Below, piece after piece: positions 38,925 through 54,551 of a DNA stretch of 64,000 nucleotides. The notes under the pieces are model-generated. The model ran no database searches. It was not told the origin of the DNA and worked only from the letters and a program-made list of their open reading frames with translations. The stretch is from NCBI GenBank assembly GCA_000499405.2, contig HG738139.1:15600858-15664857 (forward strand), written 5' to 3'. Numbering within the stretch: position 1 is the first letter of the stretch; the number at the start of each line of letters is the position of its first letter. The translations under genes were made by a program, and so were the position numbers. The DNA is from Onchocerca volvulus (taxonomy: Eukaryota; Nematoda; Chromadorea; Rhabditida; Onchocercidae).

Positions 38925-39556
38925 ACAAGACGAAACTGTGAAAAAGTGAAAACGAATTTTACGCGCAATATTATGAAAGAATTCACCAAAGGATGAATAA
39001 TTTCAAATTGTATGAAATTTATTCAGAAAATTTCTCACAGAATAAAAATGTATTATATATATATATATATATATTCATCTAAATTCAGCGAATATTTGCG
39101 TATGATCTATGTATTCCTAAGATTATTTCAAACAAACAGAATCAAGCAAAACTACAGTTCCTGTCTAGTTTAGAAATGGAAATGAATTTAAAATTCAAGA
39201 AGTTAAAAAAGTAAAAGACACTTTCTAGAAAAAATAAAGTTCGAGTAATTCCGGCAAACCAAATTTTACATATAATTAAACATTTGTCAGAATAGAAAAT
39301 GGAACTGAGGCACTTTAATGTTGATGTAACAATCGATTATACAAACCCAATAATCAAACTGGTAATTTCATTGAGAATTCTCAAATTTTTCTTTAAAATT
39401 AGGACTTCACTTTTCTCCATCTTCAAATCTAATGCGGACATAAAAATGAACACCTATGGCACGGCAAAAATTATTACAATTTCTATACATTTAATAAAAT
39501 ATTATAAAAGCATATTTCAAGACAAGCATTTAAGTAATATAATTTTTATATAAATC
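38925..39556. other. Intergenic
   Basis: AT-rich spacer with a short (TA)n run near 39052-39073. No gene seen. Confidence 0.5.
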
Positions 39557-41251
39557 TTACGAATTAATTTTTTCGTTTTGGATAACAACAAATTTTGAAA
39601 TTAAAGTATTGGATAAGTTTCGACGATAATCGTCCATTTCTTCAACTCTCTGCAAAACAAAACTATCCTTAAACTATATTGTTTCATATATTTAAAAGCT
39701 CTACAGTAAAATATTATAACTTGCTTTCCTGCTTGATTTTGTCTTCTTTGTTTTATTAATTTTGATGTCTTTGATACTTGAGCCTTTGATATTAACTTTT
39801 GATTTCAAGACATATGGGTAATGAATTTGGTTTTGCTTCAATTATAATTGCTGCATTAAGCCAATATTTGCAGAAAGAAAATAAAAAAATCAGAAGAGAT
39901 TTATTCTTCTTTTTTCTGAAAAAAAAAGCATGTTTTTGGAAAAAAAAAAAAAACTTAATAAACTAGCAAACTGACCTTTCCAAGTAATTCCAACCTCCTT
40001 TCCATACCAGCAACCATAATATCTCCTTTGATTGTATTATCACGATAAATATTTCGTTCTTTCAAAAGAGCATCCACAATATCATATATCCAAGTTGTAT
40101 CCAGATTTAACGTCAATGTGCAGAATTCAAACTAGAAAAAAAACCCATTAGGAATTGCTTTTAACCGGATTCTTCTACTCTCCAGCAATCTTACTTCTAT
40201 CTTCCCACTAAAACAACATTAACTTTTATTATCATATATCAAATGTTCGTCAATGGAGTTAAAAACGATACAATTATATTTTAGAATGCTTGGAGACATG
40301 ATAAATTTTTACATATGCTGCTGCTCTAATTCGAGACAAAAAGTAAGATGATGAGAATATTCGAAGAATTGGAAAAGAGAAAAAATTTGAGATCAAAAAT
40401 GTATTTCGTAAAAAGAATCAAAAAACCGACTTGTAAATTAAGCACTAACCGTAAGACCATCTTCATCCAGTCGAATCCATTTCAACTGTAAAAACAATTG
40501 GTTGAATTATAATTTGAAATAAAAAATTAACTTTTTATCACAACTGCGATTAAGTTTATAATTAAAACACAGAAGAGAACACAAGAATTAAAATATTTCA
40601 TTTTTCTAAATCCCGCCTTGAAAATTTTCACCTTTAATCAAATTACAAGTAGCTAAGTTAAATATTAAATGGTTACTGCATCGCAATCACTATCTCTTCA
40701 TAGTACATTATCAGACTATGGAAAGAAAGGCATCTAAAACGCTTATTTACAATGATGTCGCTCGACATGAAATACTGTTTTGCATATTTTCTATTTGACA
40801 CCACAGATTATCAAGGAATCATGTTAATGTCAACAATTTTTTCCCTTCTAAAATTTAGCATTACAATGAAATCGATTGTCAAAATTCCACAAAAAACATG
40901 AAATTCTGTGTAAACTGTTAATGGCATAATAATGCAAGTGAAGAAATGAAAGTTCACGATTTAAATTAAATTAGAAAATAGTTCGCCATATCAATCCTTC
41001 TTTCCCATGACTAATGATTCGTCCGCATCAAAGTCAAAGCGTAAAAAAAATGATTAAACGATGGAATGATATTAAACCTGCACACATTCTGAACGTTCCA
41101 TACTCAATGTATTCTTCTGATCAGCCAGTTCGGCGAAGAATTCTTCATCTGTATTGAATTCACCTTCTTCACGTAATGTCTTCCAACTTTTCTCATCATC
41201 TAGAGAATTAAGCATACTGATGTTAATGTATATATATATATATATATATAC

Positions 41252-41289
<38 letters not shown>

Positions 41290-41662
41290 AATATATATAA
41301 ATACGAATTTAATTCTAAATCTAAATTAAATCTTAGTTCTGAAGCGTTTCCAAAACATTATTTCATTTCTGTTACGTATCTCCTTCTATTCATTTATACT
41401 TAATTAGAAAATGATTTTGATTTATATTATTTGAATCAAATTTGCATAAATCTTGTTTTAAATACATTCAGTTTAATATAATTTATTTTCTTATTTTTTT
41501 ATTATACATTTCATCTCATAGCTCTAACGAATGGAATGATAAGAATTTGATAAAATTCAGTAATGTATAAATAAAAAATGATTAAAATAAAGAAATACCT
41601 ACAAATTGCAGTATATGATGAGCTAAGAGTATCATTGACAATAACAACAGCGATGTACTCAT
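39557..41662 (-). CDS. Unrecognised small secreted protein
   Basis: Five exons with matching phases (156 aa): 41662-41599, 41199-41078, 40485-40450, 40131-39976, 39649-39557. The first exon encodes a clear signal peptide (MSTSLLLLSMILLAHHI). The mature part is acidic and helical (FNTDEEFFAELADQKNTLSM), with two cysteines (SECVQ and FEFCTL). It has a central segment TTWIYDIVDALLKERNIYRD and a final LISKFVVIQNEKINS. There is no membrane anchor, so secretion or ER lumen residence is likely; no KDEL-type tail is present. I cannot assign a family. The small 12-codon exon (LKWIRLDEDGLT) and the in-phase joins support the model. Intron 1 carries a long TA repeat. Transcription faces away from the phosphatase gene to the right. 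Confidence 0.6.
41228..41286 (+). repeat. (TA)n microsatellite
   Basis: About 59 bases of TA, interrupted once by CAT, inside intron 1 of the secreted-protein gene. It can fold back on itself. Confidence 0.9.
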
Positions 41663-43476
41663 TATTATCACAACTTTTACCAATGAATAAAATGGCCGAT
41701 AACTGTTGCTCATCGTTTAATTTACAACAACGACTTACTTTCAATTCCAACATTCAGGTAAGTGCTCTAAAATATATTCAAATTTTCAAACATTTTACTT
41801 CCTCAAATTGTCATGTTGAATTTATAGGATGTGGAAAAGTATGTCATTCTGGATTATAAAATAAGAACTGCGCTATATTAGAATTGCAAAGAGTACCATG
41901 CCGTATCAAAAATGAGATGAAATTTTAAAAAGAAAATCACGTCGTACAAGAATTATAAGTCGTAAAACACGTCATATCAAAACAATACGTTGTAAAAAAC
42001 ATCATACTTCAAGCTCATAAACCATTGCTACCAATAGAAACCAACGGCAACAATCATCCAAACACAGATAATTCTCACAAATCATCCTCTCCTCCATGCG
42101 GCCGTACCGTTAAATCTTAACAATATGGACGTGAAATGCTGATCAAATACGCTCCATTACTGTAAATTGATGCTTATTTCAGTCTTATTTATGATATTAC
42201 TAATAATATGTACCTGTTTCGTTACGTACGTGATGTGTACGTCATGCTGCGTGTGATTTATATAACTGATGGAGAATTTTTTACATGCAATACTTCAAAC
42301 ACGTGTAAATACGCCTCATTATTATAAAATATATGAATATAAAAAATGGTTGTAATTGTCGTGAAAATGTTTAAATGTTAAAAGAGTTACAGAATTTACA
42401 TTTTATTAAAATATAAAAGGTTTTTTTTTGCATACAAAAGAATAGATATAAAAGAAGGAAAATGAAAAAGGATGAATTGTTTATTTATAATTTATTACTG
42501 TACAGAGGAAGTTATAAATTGGCGGTGTCTCATTTCAAGCAAATTTATATTATAATTATATACATATTCTTATCACTCTTATCATTATTATCACCATCAT
42601 CCTCACCACTAAGCTATTATTATTACCATAATCATTATTTGTTGATTGGTATCATAAACGAAAGTTATACGAAATAATTTATTTAAATGAAATCAGTACA
42701 GGTTATTTCCCTTTTTACTTCTTTCAAATTTTCAGTTAGTTTTTTAAGCCAAATTTTCTTCTTATCGACAATAATTAACATGCTATAAATAAAGTTTTAC
42801 AAATAAAAGGAAATTTTTCATTTTATTAAAATATATATCAAATATTCGGTGAAATTATAATTATATATAGTTTATACAATATTTTTCATCAATTAGGTTT
42901 GATTTTGAAGTATTCAATCGATTAATTTCATCAAAATGTCCGCTAAAAACTATGATCAGTCGAGAATCTTGAAAAATAAACATTAATACAAGAATATATT
43001 GTATTTATTGTCTTGAATACAATCATCAATTCACGGAATTTGTTAAAATGTTGAAGATTTTTGAATCAATGAATATATATATATATATATTGTATTCATC
43101 TCAGTCTATAATGTTTTTTATTACTAAAATTTGAACTGAATTTTTTTTTTGTTTTATTTCATATTATGGAATATATATTAATAGACAATTTATATATATT
43201 TAATGCATCCTAAATTATAACTTAAATATTTGCAAGTTGAAAATTATTTACCAAAATTTTAAGCTGATTCAAGTAAAAAATTAGAATTTAATGCTGGAAA
43301 TTAATAAAAGACTATTTCAAGCTTGATATGGTAATAAAACGCATTTCAAGAGAAGGTTACTTCACAATTACATGCTCGTGCAAAAAATTTAAAATGCACT
43401 CAACTAATTTATACACCATAAAAAAAATCATATGAAGAAAAAACTTAAATAAGTAAAACGAAGTTAAATAATTAAG
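41663..43476. other. Intergenic, may hold unseen 5' exon of the phosphatase
   Basis: Lies between two divergently transcribed genes. At 41938-42010 a degenerate CGTCGTACAA / GTCGTAAAACACGTCATATC / ACGTTGTAAAAAACATCATA repetition is visible. No convincing coding exon. Confidence 0.45.
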
Positions 43477-46946
<3,470 letters not shown>

Positions 46947-47921
46947 TGCATTATTATATGTTACCATCATTATGATTTATAATAATATTTGATTAAAATT
47001 GCATCATTTCATACTTTCCGCGTTATTTTTTTATTTTTCATGAAAATAGTCATTTCATACGAATGGCGTTAATTTTTATCGTTAGTATCGTCTATCAAGT
47101 ATCACTATTTCACATATCTTATTCTGCACAACGCGTTAATCTAACTGTAAAGAAGTACGTAAAATTGTTTAAAAGATTGACAAAACAATTGCCAGAAATT
47201 TCAAGCCCGAATAGGCATAATTTTTTATATGAATTCATTTCGCATTAACAATCTGATCCTCATAAACACGAAAAAAAAAAAAAAAAAGGAAACCAATACC
47301 TTGATTCACTGAAAGAGGTGCAAAATCATCCCCTCATAATGTCAAGTGCAACAACTATGCTATAGTTTAACCGTGGGTAATATATCATAATAGTAATTCT
47401 TTCTGTTATTCGAATTTGTGAAGAAAATATTACTCTTAATTATGGGGATAAAAAAAAGAAAAATTAGAGTTAACGGCTACCTGAAAAATTGTGAGAAGAT
47501 ATCAAAGAAGCTACTTGACTTTGAACCCGAATATAACAACGATCATTTTGCTAAAGTAACATTTACAACTTGGAAAATTATAATTTATGCTATAATGCAA
47601 AAAAAATAAAAAGAAAAAAAAATGGACAAGGAAAATTAGCATTCCAAAAGCGCTCTATCTTGTTTTCCGCATCTTGCTTTTGATGATATTTATATAAAAG
47701 AATTTTTTTCAAAGTAATAACAAAAGATAAGGAAGACTGTATTAAATGCTGTTATGTTGCTTGATACATCTATAAACCTCTATACTTAATAATTAAATTA
47801 AGCAAAAATCTATATTCAATAATTAAATTAAGGAAAAAAATTGGTAAATATCCGCAAGTAAATACAAAAAGTTGGTGATAAGGATAAGATACAAAACAAA
47901 AGATAAGGAAGAAAAGATTTT
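46947..47921. other. Intergenic
   Basis: 3' flank of the PP1-like gene up to the retroelement fold-back. Frames up to about 60 codons exist but look random. No gene seen. Confidence 0.5.
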
Positions 47922-48016
47922 AAAGATACTTATCACAATGTAGAAGATTGCAAAAGGAAAAAACAGAAACACTATTTTTTCCTTTTGCAATCTTCTACAT
48001 TGTGATAAGTATCTTT
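47922..48016. repeat. Perfect 42 bp inverted repeat with 11-base loop
   Basis: The arms 47922-47963 and 47975-48016 are exact reverse complements; the loop is CAGAAACACTA. The right arm belongs to the gag zinc-knuckle region of the outer retroelement, and the left arm is an inverted copy of it at the point where homology to the element ends. Confidence 0.93.
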
Positions 48017-48300
48017 GAAGCACGATACGCATTTTTTCAATATTTTATGACGATCTCGCGAGCGTTCACTGTGGATTAAATGTTGCATTCACTGTCCCAA
48101 TGATCTTGAGTACAAAAGATATAAGGTCTTCTTCTTTGTTTTAGACCTTTACCTTCGTTATCTCTCCAAATTATAGTGCCGCTTTTTCTTTCTAATCGTG
48201 GCAAAATTGTAGTTTGAATTCTGTTCTTCAGTTCACATAGGTTTCTTCAATTTTGTTGTTTCACTCACTTGAAAATGAACCTCAAACTTGGGTAATTAAA
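48017..48300 (-). pseudogene. gag C-terminal remnant of element B
   Basis: The minus-strand frame contains RRRPYIFCTQDHWDSECNI, a gag zinc-binding segment of the C-x2-C-x-H-W-D-x-x-C kind found in BEL/Pao gag, followed by a stop. It parallels GHWDGDCRVYLTAKQRTERL in element A. CTCAAACTTGGGTAATTAA is shared with the equivalent spot of element A (about 51008). Confidence 0.6.
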
Positions 48301-48777
48301 TCTTTATTTTGATTGATTTGTTAATCAACGGACGTAGCAACTAAAATTTCGACAATATTAAAGGACAACTTCATGAAGAAATTATAATACAAAAAAGAGG
48401 AGGAGATAGGATTACGCAAAGAAGAAGAATTGGTATACCACGAGCTGTACCATCCGACCGAGCTCATGGCAGCTTATTCGTTGAAATGATTTTTGTACTC
48501 AGGACCCTCATCTTCTTCGTGGATGGAGGATCCTCGTATCATTTTGGAGATACAAGAAAGATCCTTTGTTGTATCAGGAGCATGCGCCTTTGGTGCGCAT
48601 GAAAATATGCTTGTGGTTGGCGCATGATGAAAGAGAGAACTTTTTAAAAGCTCATTGACTTAAGGACAAAAAAATGATTCCACAATCAACTAAGCAAATA
48701 TGCAATGTCAAATTTAAAACAAAGGAATCACTAGTTTTCTCCTTTTATCCTCGCAATTTCAGCGACACTCAGGAGGC
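48301..48777 (-). repeat. 3' LTR of element A
   Basis: Direct repeat of 53172-53538: shared TATACCACGAGCTGTACCAT, CTCATGGCAGCTTATTCGTT and ATTCCACAATCAACTAAGCA. On the minus strand it begins TGTCGCTG directly after the end of pol. Possible TG...CA limits are 48319-48777. It contains about 97 bp that the other copy lacks (from about 48511). Confidence 0.8.
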
Positions 48778-49888
48778 GAGAAGGATTTAGAGTCTAAGCT
48801 TTCAGGGCCGCAGATCTCTAAAGGGTACAGATGTCCTATGGCGCGAGTAACCGCATACCATTCGACATCCTCACAACAGCAGATCGATAAAGTCCTCTTT
48901 CACCTTCATCGATCAGTTGTTCCACTCGACCCATTTTCCAGGAATTTCTTGTGACCTTCAACTTTTAATAATACTACTTTGCCATTGATTGGCTTTCGGC
49001 ATATATGACTGTAAGGATTTTCGCTTCTTTTTCTCAATTCTTCCAAACAACTCCTCTTTCCATATCTTCTTCCACAAACATTGCAACTTTCTTCGGATAT
49101 TCTGATGACGGTTGATTAATTTTTGCTGAATAGATATGTTCGGTTCGTCATTCTCATGTAAATTGTTCTCATATTCCAATGAATTCTTCGCATCATTATA
49201 GCCAGACCATAAAAAATCCCCTGGACATAATACTTACTCTCCATTCCTCTCATAATCCACTAATGGTCTTTCATTTACTAAAAATTCAATCTCCATTATC
49301 AGCGTGGTGAATTCGCCTCTTTCTAAAAGATTCTTCTTCACTGCCCTCTCTAATGTTCTCTTTACTATTCCAACCATCCTTTCGTAAGCATCTCCTTGTC
49401 AAGGAGCTCCTGGAATAATAAATAAATTGCCACTTTAGTGGCCATTCATCTTGATTGCTATTCTCTTGTATTAATTTGGAAGCTAGAACAAAGTTTTTGG
49501 CATTATCGGATAACACAAAATCTTCTTCGGCTAATAAATCTTCTAAAGGTTTGCATGAAAGCCTCAGCAGACATATTTTTCATGACTTCCATATGAATGG
49601 CTCTTATGACTAGGCACGTAAATAAAGCCACTCAACACTTTGATGCTGTCCCATTCTTCACCCACATAGGACCAAAAAGATTTACCCGATTTTCTCGAGA
49701 GGTCTACTCACTGTTATTCTTTCTTGTGGATAAAGTGGAAAATCTGGCTGTTCCAATGGTATGATATTCCACCTATTACATCCTTTACAGAGTTTTTTAA
49801 GAATGGTTTTTACATATGTTTTTTCATCGGGTATCCAATAAGTTTGTCGGACTTTGATCCAAGTTAAATTGGCGCAGGCGTGAAGCAC
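48778..49888 (-). pseudogene. Integrase region of element A, broken
   Basis: The minus-strand frame at 49888-49682 gives the H2C2-type segment with NLTWIKVRQTYWIPDEKTYV and CKGCNRW, then PQERITVSRPLEKIG. The next frame (49516-49286) has LSDNAKNFVLASKLIQENSN, which is the catalytic-core Asp motif of BEL/Pao integrases, followed by a shifted A-Y-E-R-M-V-G-like stretch. 49179-48958 continues as a basic segment. Frameshifts separate the pieces, so no active integrase is possible. Confidence 0.75.
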
Positions 49889-50618
49889 TCTTTCGTGATA
49901 CTGTTTTACGATTAACTCTGCAATTCCTCTTTACAAATGAAATATGGGAAATTCATTATTTTTGATCGAGATCATCTTAGTCTCCCCAGACTCTTTCAGA
50001 GATCATCAGCATCACGCACTAATCCCCATTTTTCTATGTCTTCCTGAGATATTTCGGATTGTACCTTTCTTATCACTAGTTTCTTCGTCTGTCATAATCA
50101 CTCGAGGTAAACCTTCCTTCTTTTGTAAACTCTGTCAGACTTTTAAATTTTTCTCCAGATACTTTGCCATAAATCTCATGACAAATAAGATGGTCCGGAT
50201 TAAATTCTGTAATGAAGAAAATCGTTTTACATCTACGATTGTTGTCTTTGTTGCAGATGATATTTCCGTGCAGGTCATTAATCCTAATGCCATGTAAATC
50301 CTATCTTGAACTTCTTCGCCAACTTCTTCTCTTGGCCATCTTTCTAGTGGGTGAACTATCCAATTTGGCCCATTTCACCATAGCGAACTATCTTTCAATA
50401 TTTTTGGTAGCACTTCACGAGAAGCTAGATCAGCAGTATTATCAGCTATTTTGACATGGTGAAACATGATACCACTGACTCCTTTTCTTTCAGTTATTCT
50501 CTTGGTAACATATCTCCTTTGTAGACAATTTAGGCACGCATCAATTTTTCTCAAACGCTCCGTTCGTTGCTTCGCGGTGAGATAAACTCGACAGTCGCCA
50601 TCCCAATGACCTTGTTGC
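49889..50618 (-). pseudogene. gag/pol deletion junction of element A
   Basis: One minus-strand frame (50620-50375) runs from the gag zinc segment (GHWDGDCRVYLTAKQRTERL, then DACLNCLQ) straight into the end of the RNase H region (HHVKIADNTADLASREVL). Protease, reverse transcriptase and most of RNase H are absent. Downstream residues (EDFSLWW-type, then WPREE) lead to the integrase. Confidence 0.65.
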
Positions 50619-52217
50619 AAAATGAGCGAGGCCTTTTTTTTTGCTGAATCTCGGTTCGGACTTCTTTTTTCAATTTCTTTCGGGACATCGTCGTTTTTCT
50701 CCTGCCACTTTTGCTGCAGCTAAGGTCGAGGATTCTCCCCTTTCCGTCTCTCGGAATCGTCGGTTTGTTTTCGCGTGCACTAGTCTCTTCTCGAATCCGG
50801 AAGCATTACATGTTTGGGTTCGAGCAACTTCTTCTTCTTTTCTTGCTATTTTTTTTTTGATAGCTTCTCAATTTATCGGTTGACCAAGAGTAGTCTCCCT
50901 GTTTTTGCTGGTAGACCTTCGTTAAAATCCGTCGAGGTAATTTTCTCTCATAGTCTTTTGAACATTGGAGTGTTTGTCGGGAAATTTTGTCTCGTGGCGC
51001 GCAGAATCTCAAACTTGGGTAATTAAACCTTTTATCATAAGAAAAACTTGATGACGCAAAACACGACAATTACAAATATTGCATCAGTAAAGCATGATTA
51101 TTACAAATATCATATCAATAAAACATGGTAAAATTAATGGTGAAATTACTAATGTAATGAAAAGAGTAGTAAGCAAGATTTAAATGATTGGGACATAGAA
51201 ACCAGTCACTCGTTGGCATGGTTAATTTTGAAAATGGTAAAAAAGGAAGGATTGATAATGCATCCATATGGTTTTTTAAATTTATTTTAATGCAAATTAG
51301 GTTGCGAAATCAAAAAAAAATGAGTGCAGCTGGCAGAAATGTTACTCCTAATTTGCATTACAAGGAAAAAATCACTTTCCGGTCTTCAGTTGTTCTGAAA
51401 GTGTTCTAAATTCTCCCCTATGGCTTTTATTTGTCGGTGGACTCGTTCAATCGATTCGATTGTCTCTATCCGATCTCGGTCATTTCTTCTGATGTTTTGA
51501 AATTCACTATATCGCGAGTTCTTGATTGCCGATGTGTTGCCAAATTTCTCCGCTAGTAGTTTCCCAATAATGCGATAGTTTTCTGGCGCGACATCGTATC
51601 TCAAATATTGCTCTTGAGATTTCGCCTTTCAAGCAAATAGCTGAGTTTCTGCATATCCGGGAGGTCTTGCTTGTGTACTGCTGCTTCGAAGTTGCTTCAA
51701 AATTCCCTCCGTTTCAGAGAATCTCCACTGAAGACCATCTGTGATAATTCGGTAAATTTACTGTTGCTTGGCGAGCCATCTGTTTTATTTCCTTTTGATC
51801 TGACTGATTTAAGAACTCACCTCTTCGTATGCATTCAATTGCCGCTTCAGCATTTTTCTTGTATTTGGCTAAGACTATCAACGCTTCCTTTTTTTGATTA
51901 AGTTTAATATTCTTTGCTCACCTTCTATCATTTCTGTGCATCTCTCTTTTGTCGTTGTATTGGAACCTTTTGCAAAAAGTCTAGCCATTTATTATTGATA
52001 TCTACGAGCGTCTCAAAGTATAATTCGATTCCTTCGATCTTATATCCAATTATACTTTTCCGATTTTCGTATTGTTCGCATCGTTTGTTATCTGCTATTT
52101 GTTCATCTATTGGCTTCCAATCCATCTGTTGTACTTCACTGATAAGCTTATTTTTTTTTCCCTTCGCCGGTATAGAACTTGCTAGTAACGTAGACGACAT
52201 CCCGGCTCGTGGCACAA
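50619..52217 (-). pseudogene. gag remnant of element A
   Basis: Minus strand. Starts with MSSTLLASSIPAKGKKNKLI just after a primer-binding-like TTGTGCCACGAGCCGGGATG (52217-52198). Further on are a coiled segment (YFETLVDINNKWLDFLQKV), a DUF1759-like block at 51604-51386 (IIGKLLAEKFGNTSAIKNSR and KAIGENLEHF), and QQKQGDYSWSTDKLRSYQKK near 50900. Several frameshifts and stops separate these. Confidence 0.65.
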
Positions 52218-53171
52218 TAATTTTTTGTAGGGAAAAGAGGGGTTTCTGATTGATTTGTGATTTGGGATTCTAGAGTCGTTGGACTGGAGATCTTTTTGCT
52301 GCTGTGACTTGACTAAGCCAACAATAGCCTTTGTTAGGTATGCACGATACTATAAACAATATCGCACTTTACAAAAACAATTAATGTGAAAAAATTAAAC
52401 AATACGCGAGTAATATAAATAATACCAATAGTGGTCCTTTGAAGAATGGTTGCTTGTGCTTCGTTGAAATTCGCTTGATATTGGCTGGAAACGTTTTGCC
52501 ATTGATATTGACGTAAGAGAGCCTGTCGCTGATGTAGTTCCCTTGTTGCTGATGAACTGACGATGTCGACACTAGTAGACACTGAATCACCACTATTCTT
52601 TATGAACCGATGATCGGAATATTGAAGAGATTGCTGCCACCGCTGCTGATAATGTATTCAAGCACTGATCCTGCTGTCCAGAAATGCTTTTGTATGGTCA
52701 TCCTGGATAGGGGCAGAAGTTTATACATTAATCATACAAAAAAGATTGATATGGATAAAGAATAAAGGATAAGAGATAAGTAATGCTTAAAACATTTAAA
52801 CAAAAAACAAAGATTTAGTCCCTATATTATTCGACAATTGACATGATTGCTACCACTGGCAATCCTTTAGACAAAGAGCATGATACTAATCCCTACGATA
52901 TTCCAAACATATTTCACAATCATTTACAATCCTCAAATAAAGAGCATGACATTAATCCTTATAAAATTACAGACATTAGCATGTTTTGCAAACATTTACA
53001 ACATGTTTTACATTTACAACTCTTAAACGAGGCACATGAGCATTATCAGTAGGTTAGATGATGAGAAACAAAAGGCCATTGCGAACAACATGAATAAATG
53101 ATTATATGTATGAAATTGCAAATTTTGATTATAAACAACATTTGGATATGTCAGCATTTCGGTTTACCTAC
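52218..53171. other. Unexplained leader between 5' LTR and gag of element A
   Basis: About 950 bp with no LTR or gag similarity that I can see. It contains a twofold imperfect duplication (about 52875-52930 and 52940-52995, sharing AAAGAGCATGA, TAATCC and ACATTTACAA-type blocks). It may be another insertion or an untranslated leader. Confidence 0.4.
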
Positions 53172-53538
53172 ATCTTTATTATGAGTAATTTGTTAATCAA
53201 CAGACGCAGCAACTATATCAACAATTACATCAACAATATAATTTCGACAATATCATGAAGAAATAATGCAAGAAAGGGGGAGAGATAGGTTATGGAAAGA
53301 AGAAAAATTGGTATACCACGAGCTGTACCATCCGACCGAGCTCATGGCAGCTTATTCGTTGAAATGATTTTTGTACTCAGGACCCTCATGGCGCATGATG
53401 AAAGAGAGAACTTTTTAAAAGCTCATTGACTTAAGGACAAAAAAATGATTCCACAATCAACTAAGCAAATATGCAATGTCAAATTTAAAACAAAGGAATC
53501 ACTAGTTTTCTCCTTTTATCCTCGCGATTTCAGCGACA
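53172..53538 (-). repeat. 5' LTR of element A
   Basis: Matches 48301-48777 but lacks about 97 bp after AGGACCCTCAT and shows scattered substitutions, mostly near the TGTTAATCAAC end. Possible TG...CA limits are 53191-53538. Confidence 0.8.
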
Positions 53539-54551
53539 TGGAGCAAGCGCTGAGGTTTTTCCGAGATTACTTCCGGAAGATTGTTCCAGCATAGGCATCA
53601 TTGTTTTATGACCAGCATATGCATCTGAAAGCTGGCTGCATTTAACTTGTTCATTCGCACTGATCAAGTTTGATGAAAACTTCTAAGCTTTACTACTGAC
53701 CACGATTTATCTGTTTCCTTTTGATGATACACTTTTTCCAGACCTAACGTGGCAGTCTGTATTCTATTGAGGTTTCAATACTTGCATGCTCCAAATTTTC
53801 GCCTAACGCCTGTAGTTGGCGTAGTACCCGTCCCACGTTTCGATTGTCCTAATTCATGCTAGATTGGAATTCGAACAAATTTTTATTATCATCGATGGTT
53901 CGCCATTTTTGTCTTTTAGCAACTTTTTTATGACTTCGCAATTTTCTCGAACTATCTCGTAATCTTTCACTGCTTGCAGAGCATTGCACGAATACAGATA
54001 GTTCAGCTTTTGAATTTCGGATAGCATTGAAACTACTCCAAAACTATCGCCAGTCAGAGGTCTCTGCTAAAAGTAGGTAACAACAACTAGGGAAGATTGA
54101 CTGCTACATGAGATGTGGATATTGGTAGTTCCTTAGACTGAAATAATTCTTGTGAGAGTCGCGTAAGTTCATGGTCGACTTCGTTCTTATACATGGTTAA
54201 TGTTATAATTGCTTCTTTGCTTCATGGAGCACTTTGTATAATCCACTGTCGCCTTTTGTGATTTCTTCATACTTCTCCATCTTTTCTTTTTTTTCTGATA
54301 TTTTTGAATATAATTCAATCATTTATCGTTTGCAGATTCCAACGTTTGGATGCAAATTGAAATCTTTGAACTTTTTCTTTAATTATTCGTTTTCTTCGTA
54401 AAATTCTTGTCGCTGCTGTTGTCAAGGATTGATCAGGATGCTTGAATTGCATCATTTTTACTTCCTTGAGAAGATGTCCAACTTTTCTTTGGCTGGTTCA
54501 ATAATTGCTACAATATTTGTAGCCATTGACCTCACCTCGGGCACCAAAAAC
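53539..54551 (-). pseudogene. gag N-terminal remnant of element B
   Basis: Minus-strand frames with many stops; recognisable parts are MATNIVAIIEPAKEKLD near the start and, further on, NCEVIKKLLKDKNGEPSMII, followed by LRQLQALGENLEH, which parallels the DUF1759-like block of element A. It is interrupted at 53538 by element A. Confidence 0.6.

Larger units (their letters stand above)
48301..53538 (-). mobile_element. Inner degenerate BEL/Pao-type LTR retrotransposon (element A)
   Basis: Flanked by direct repeats at about 48301-48777 and 53172-53538, with internal minus-strand gag, a fused gag/pol junction and integrase remnants. Order on the minus strand: LTR, about 950 bp unexplained leader, gag, deletion junction, RNase H-end/integrase, LTR. 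No frame is long enough to be functional. No matching target-site duplication could be found. It sits inside the gag of element B, so it inserted later. Confidence 0.7.

Noticed and set aside
50641..51026. Plus-strand frames in the retroelement
   Set aside because: Antisense to gag/pol remnants on the minus strand; Phe/Ser-rich shadow composition.
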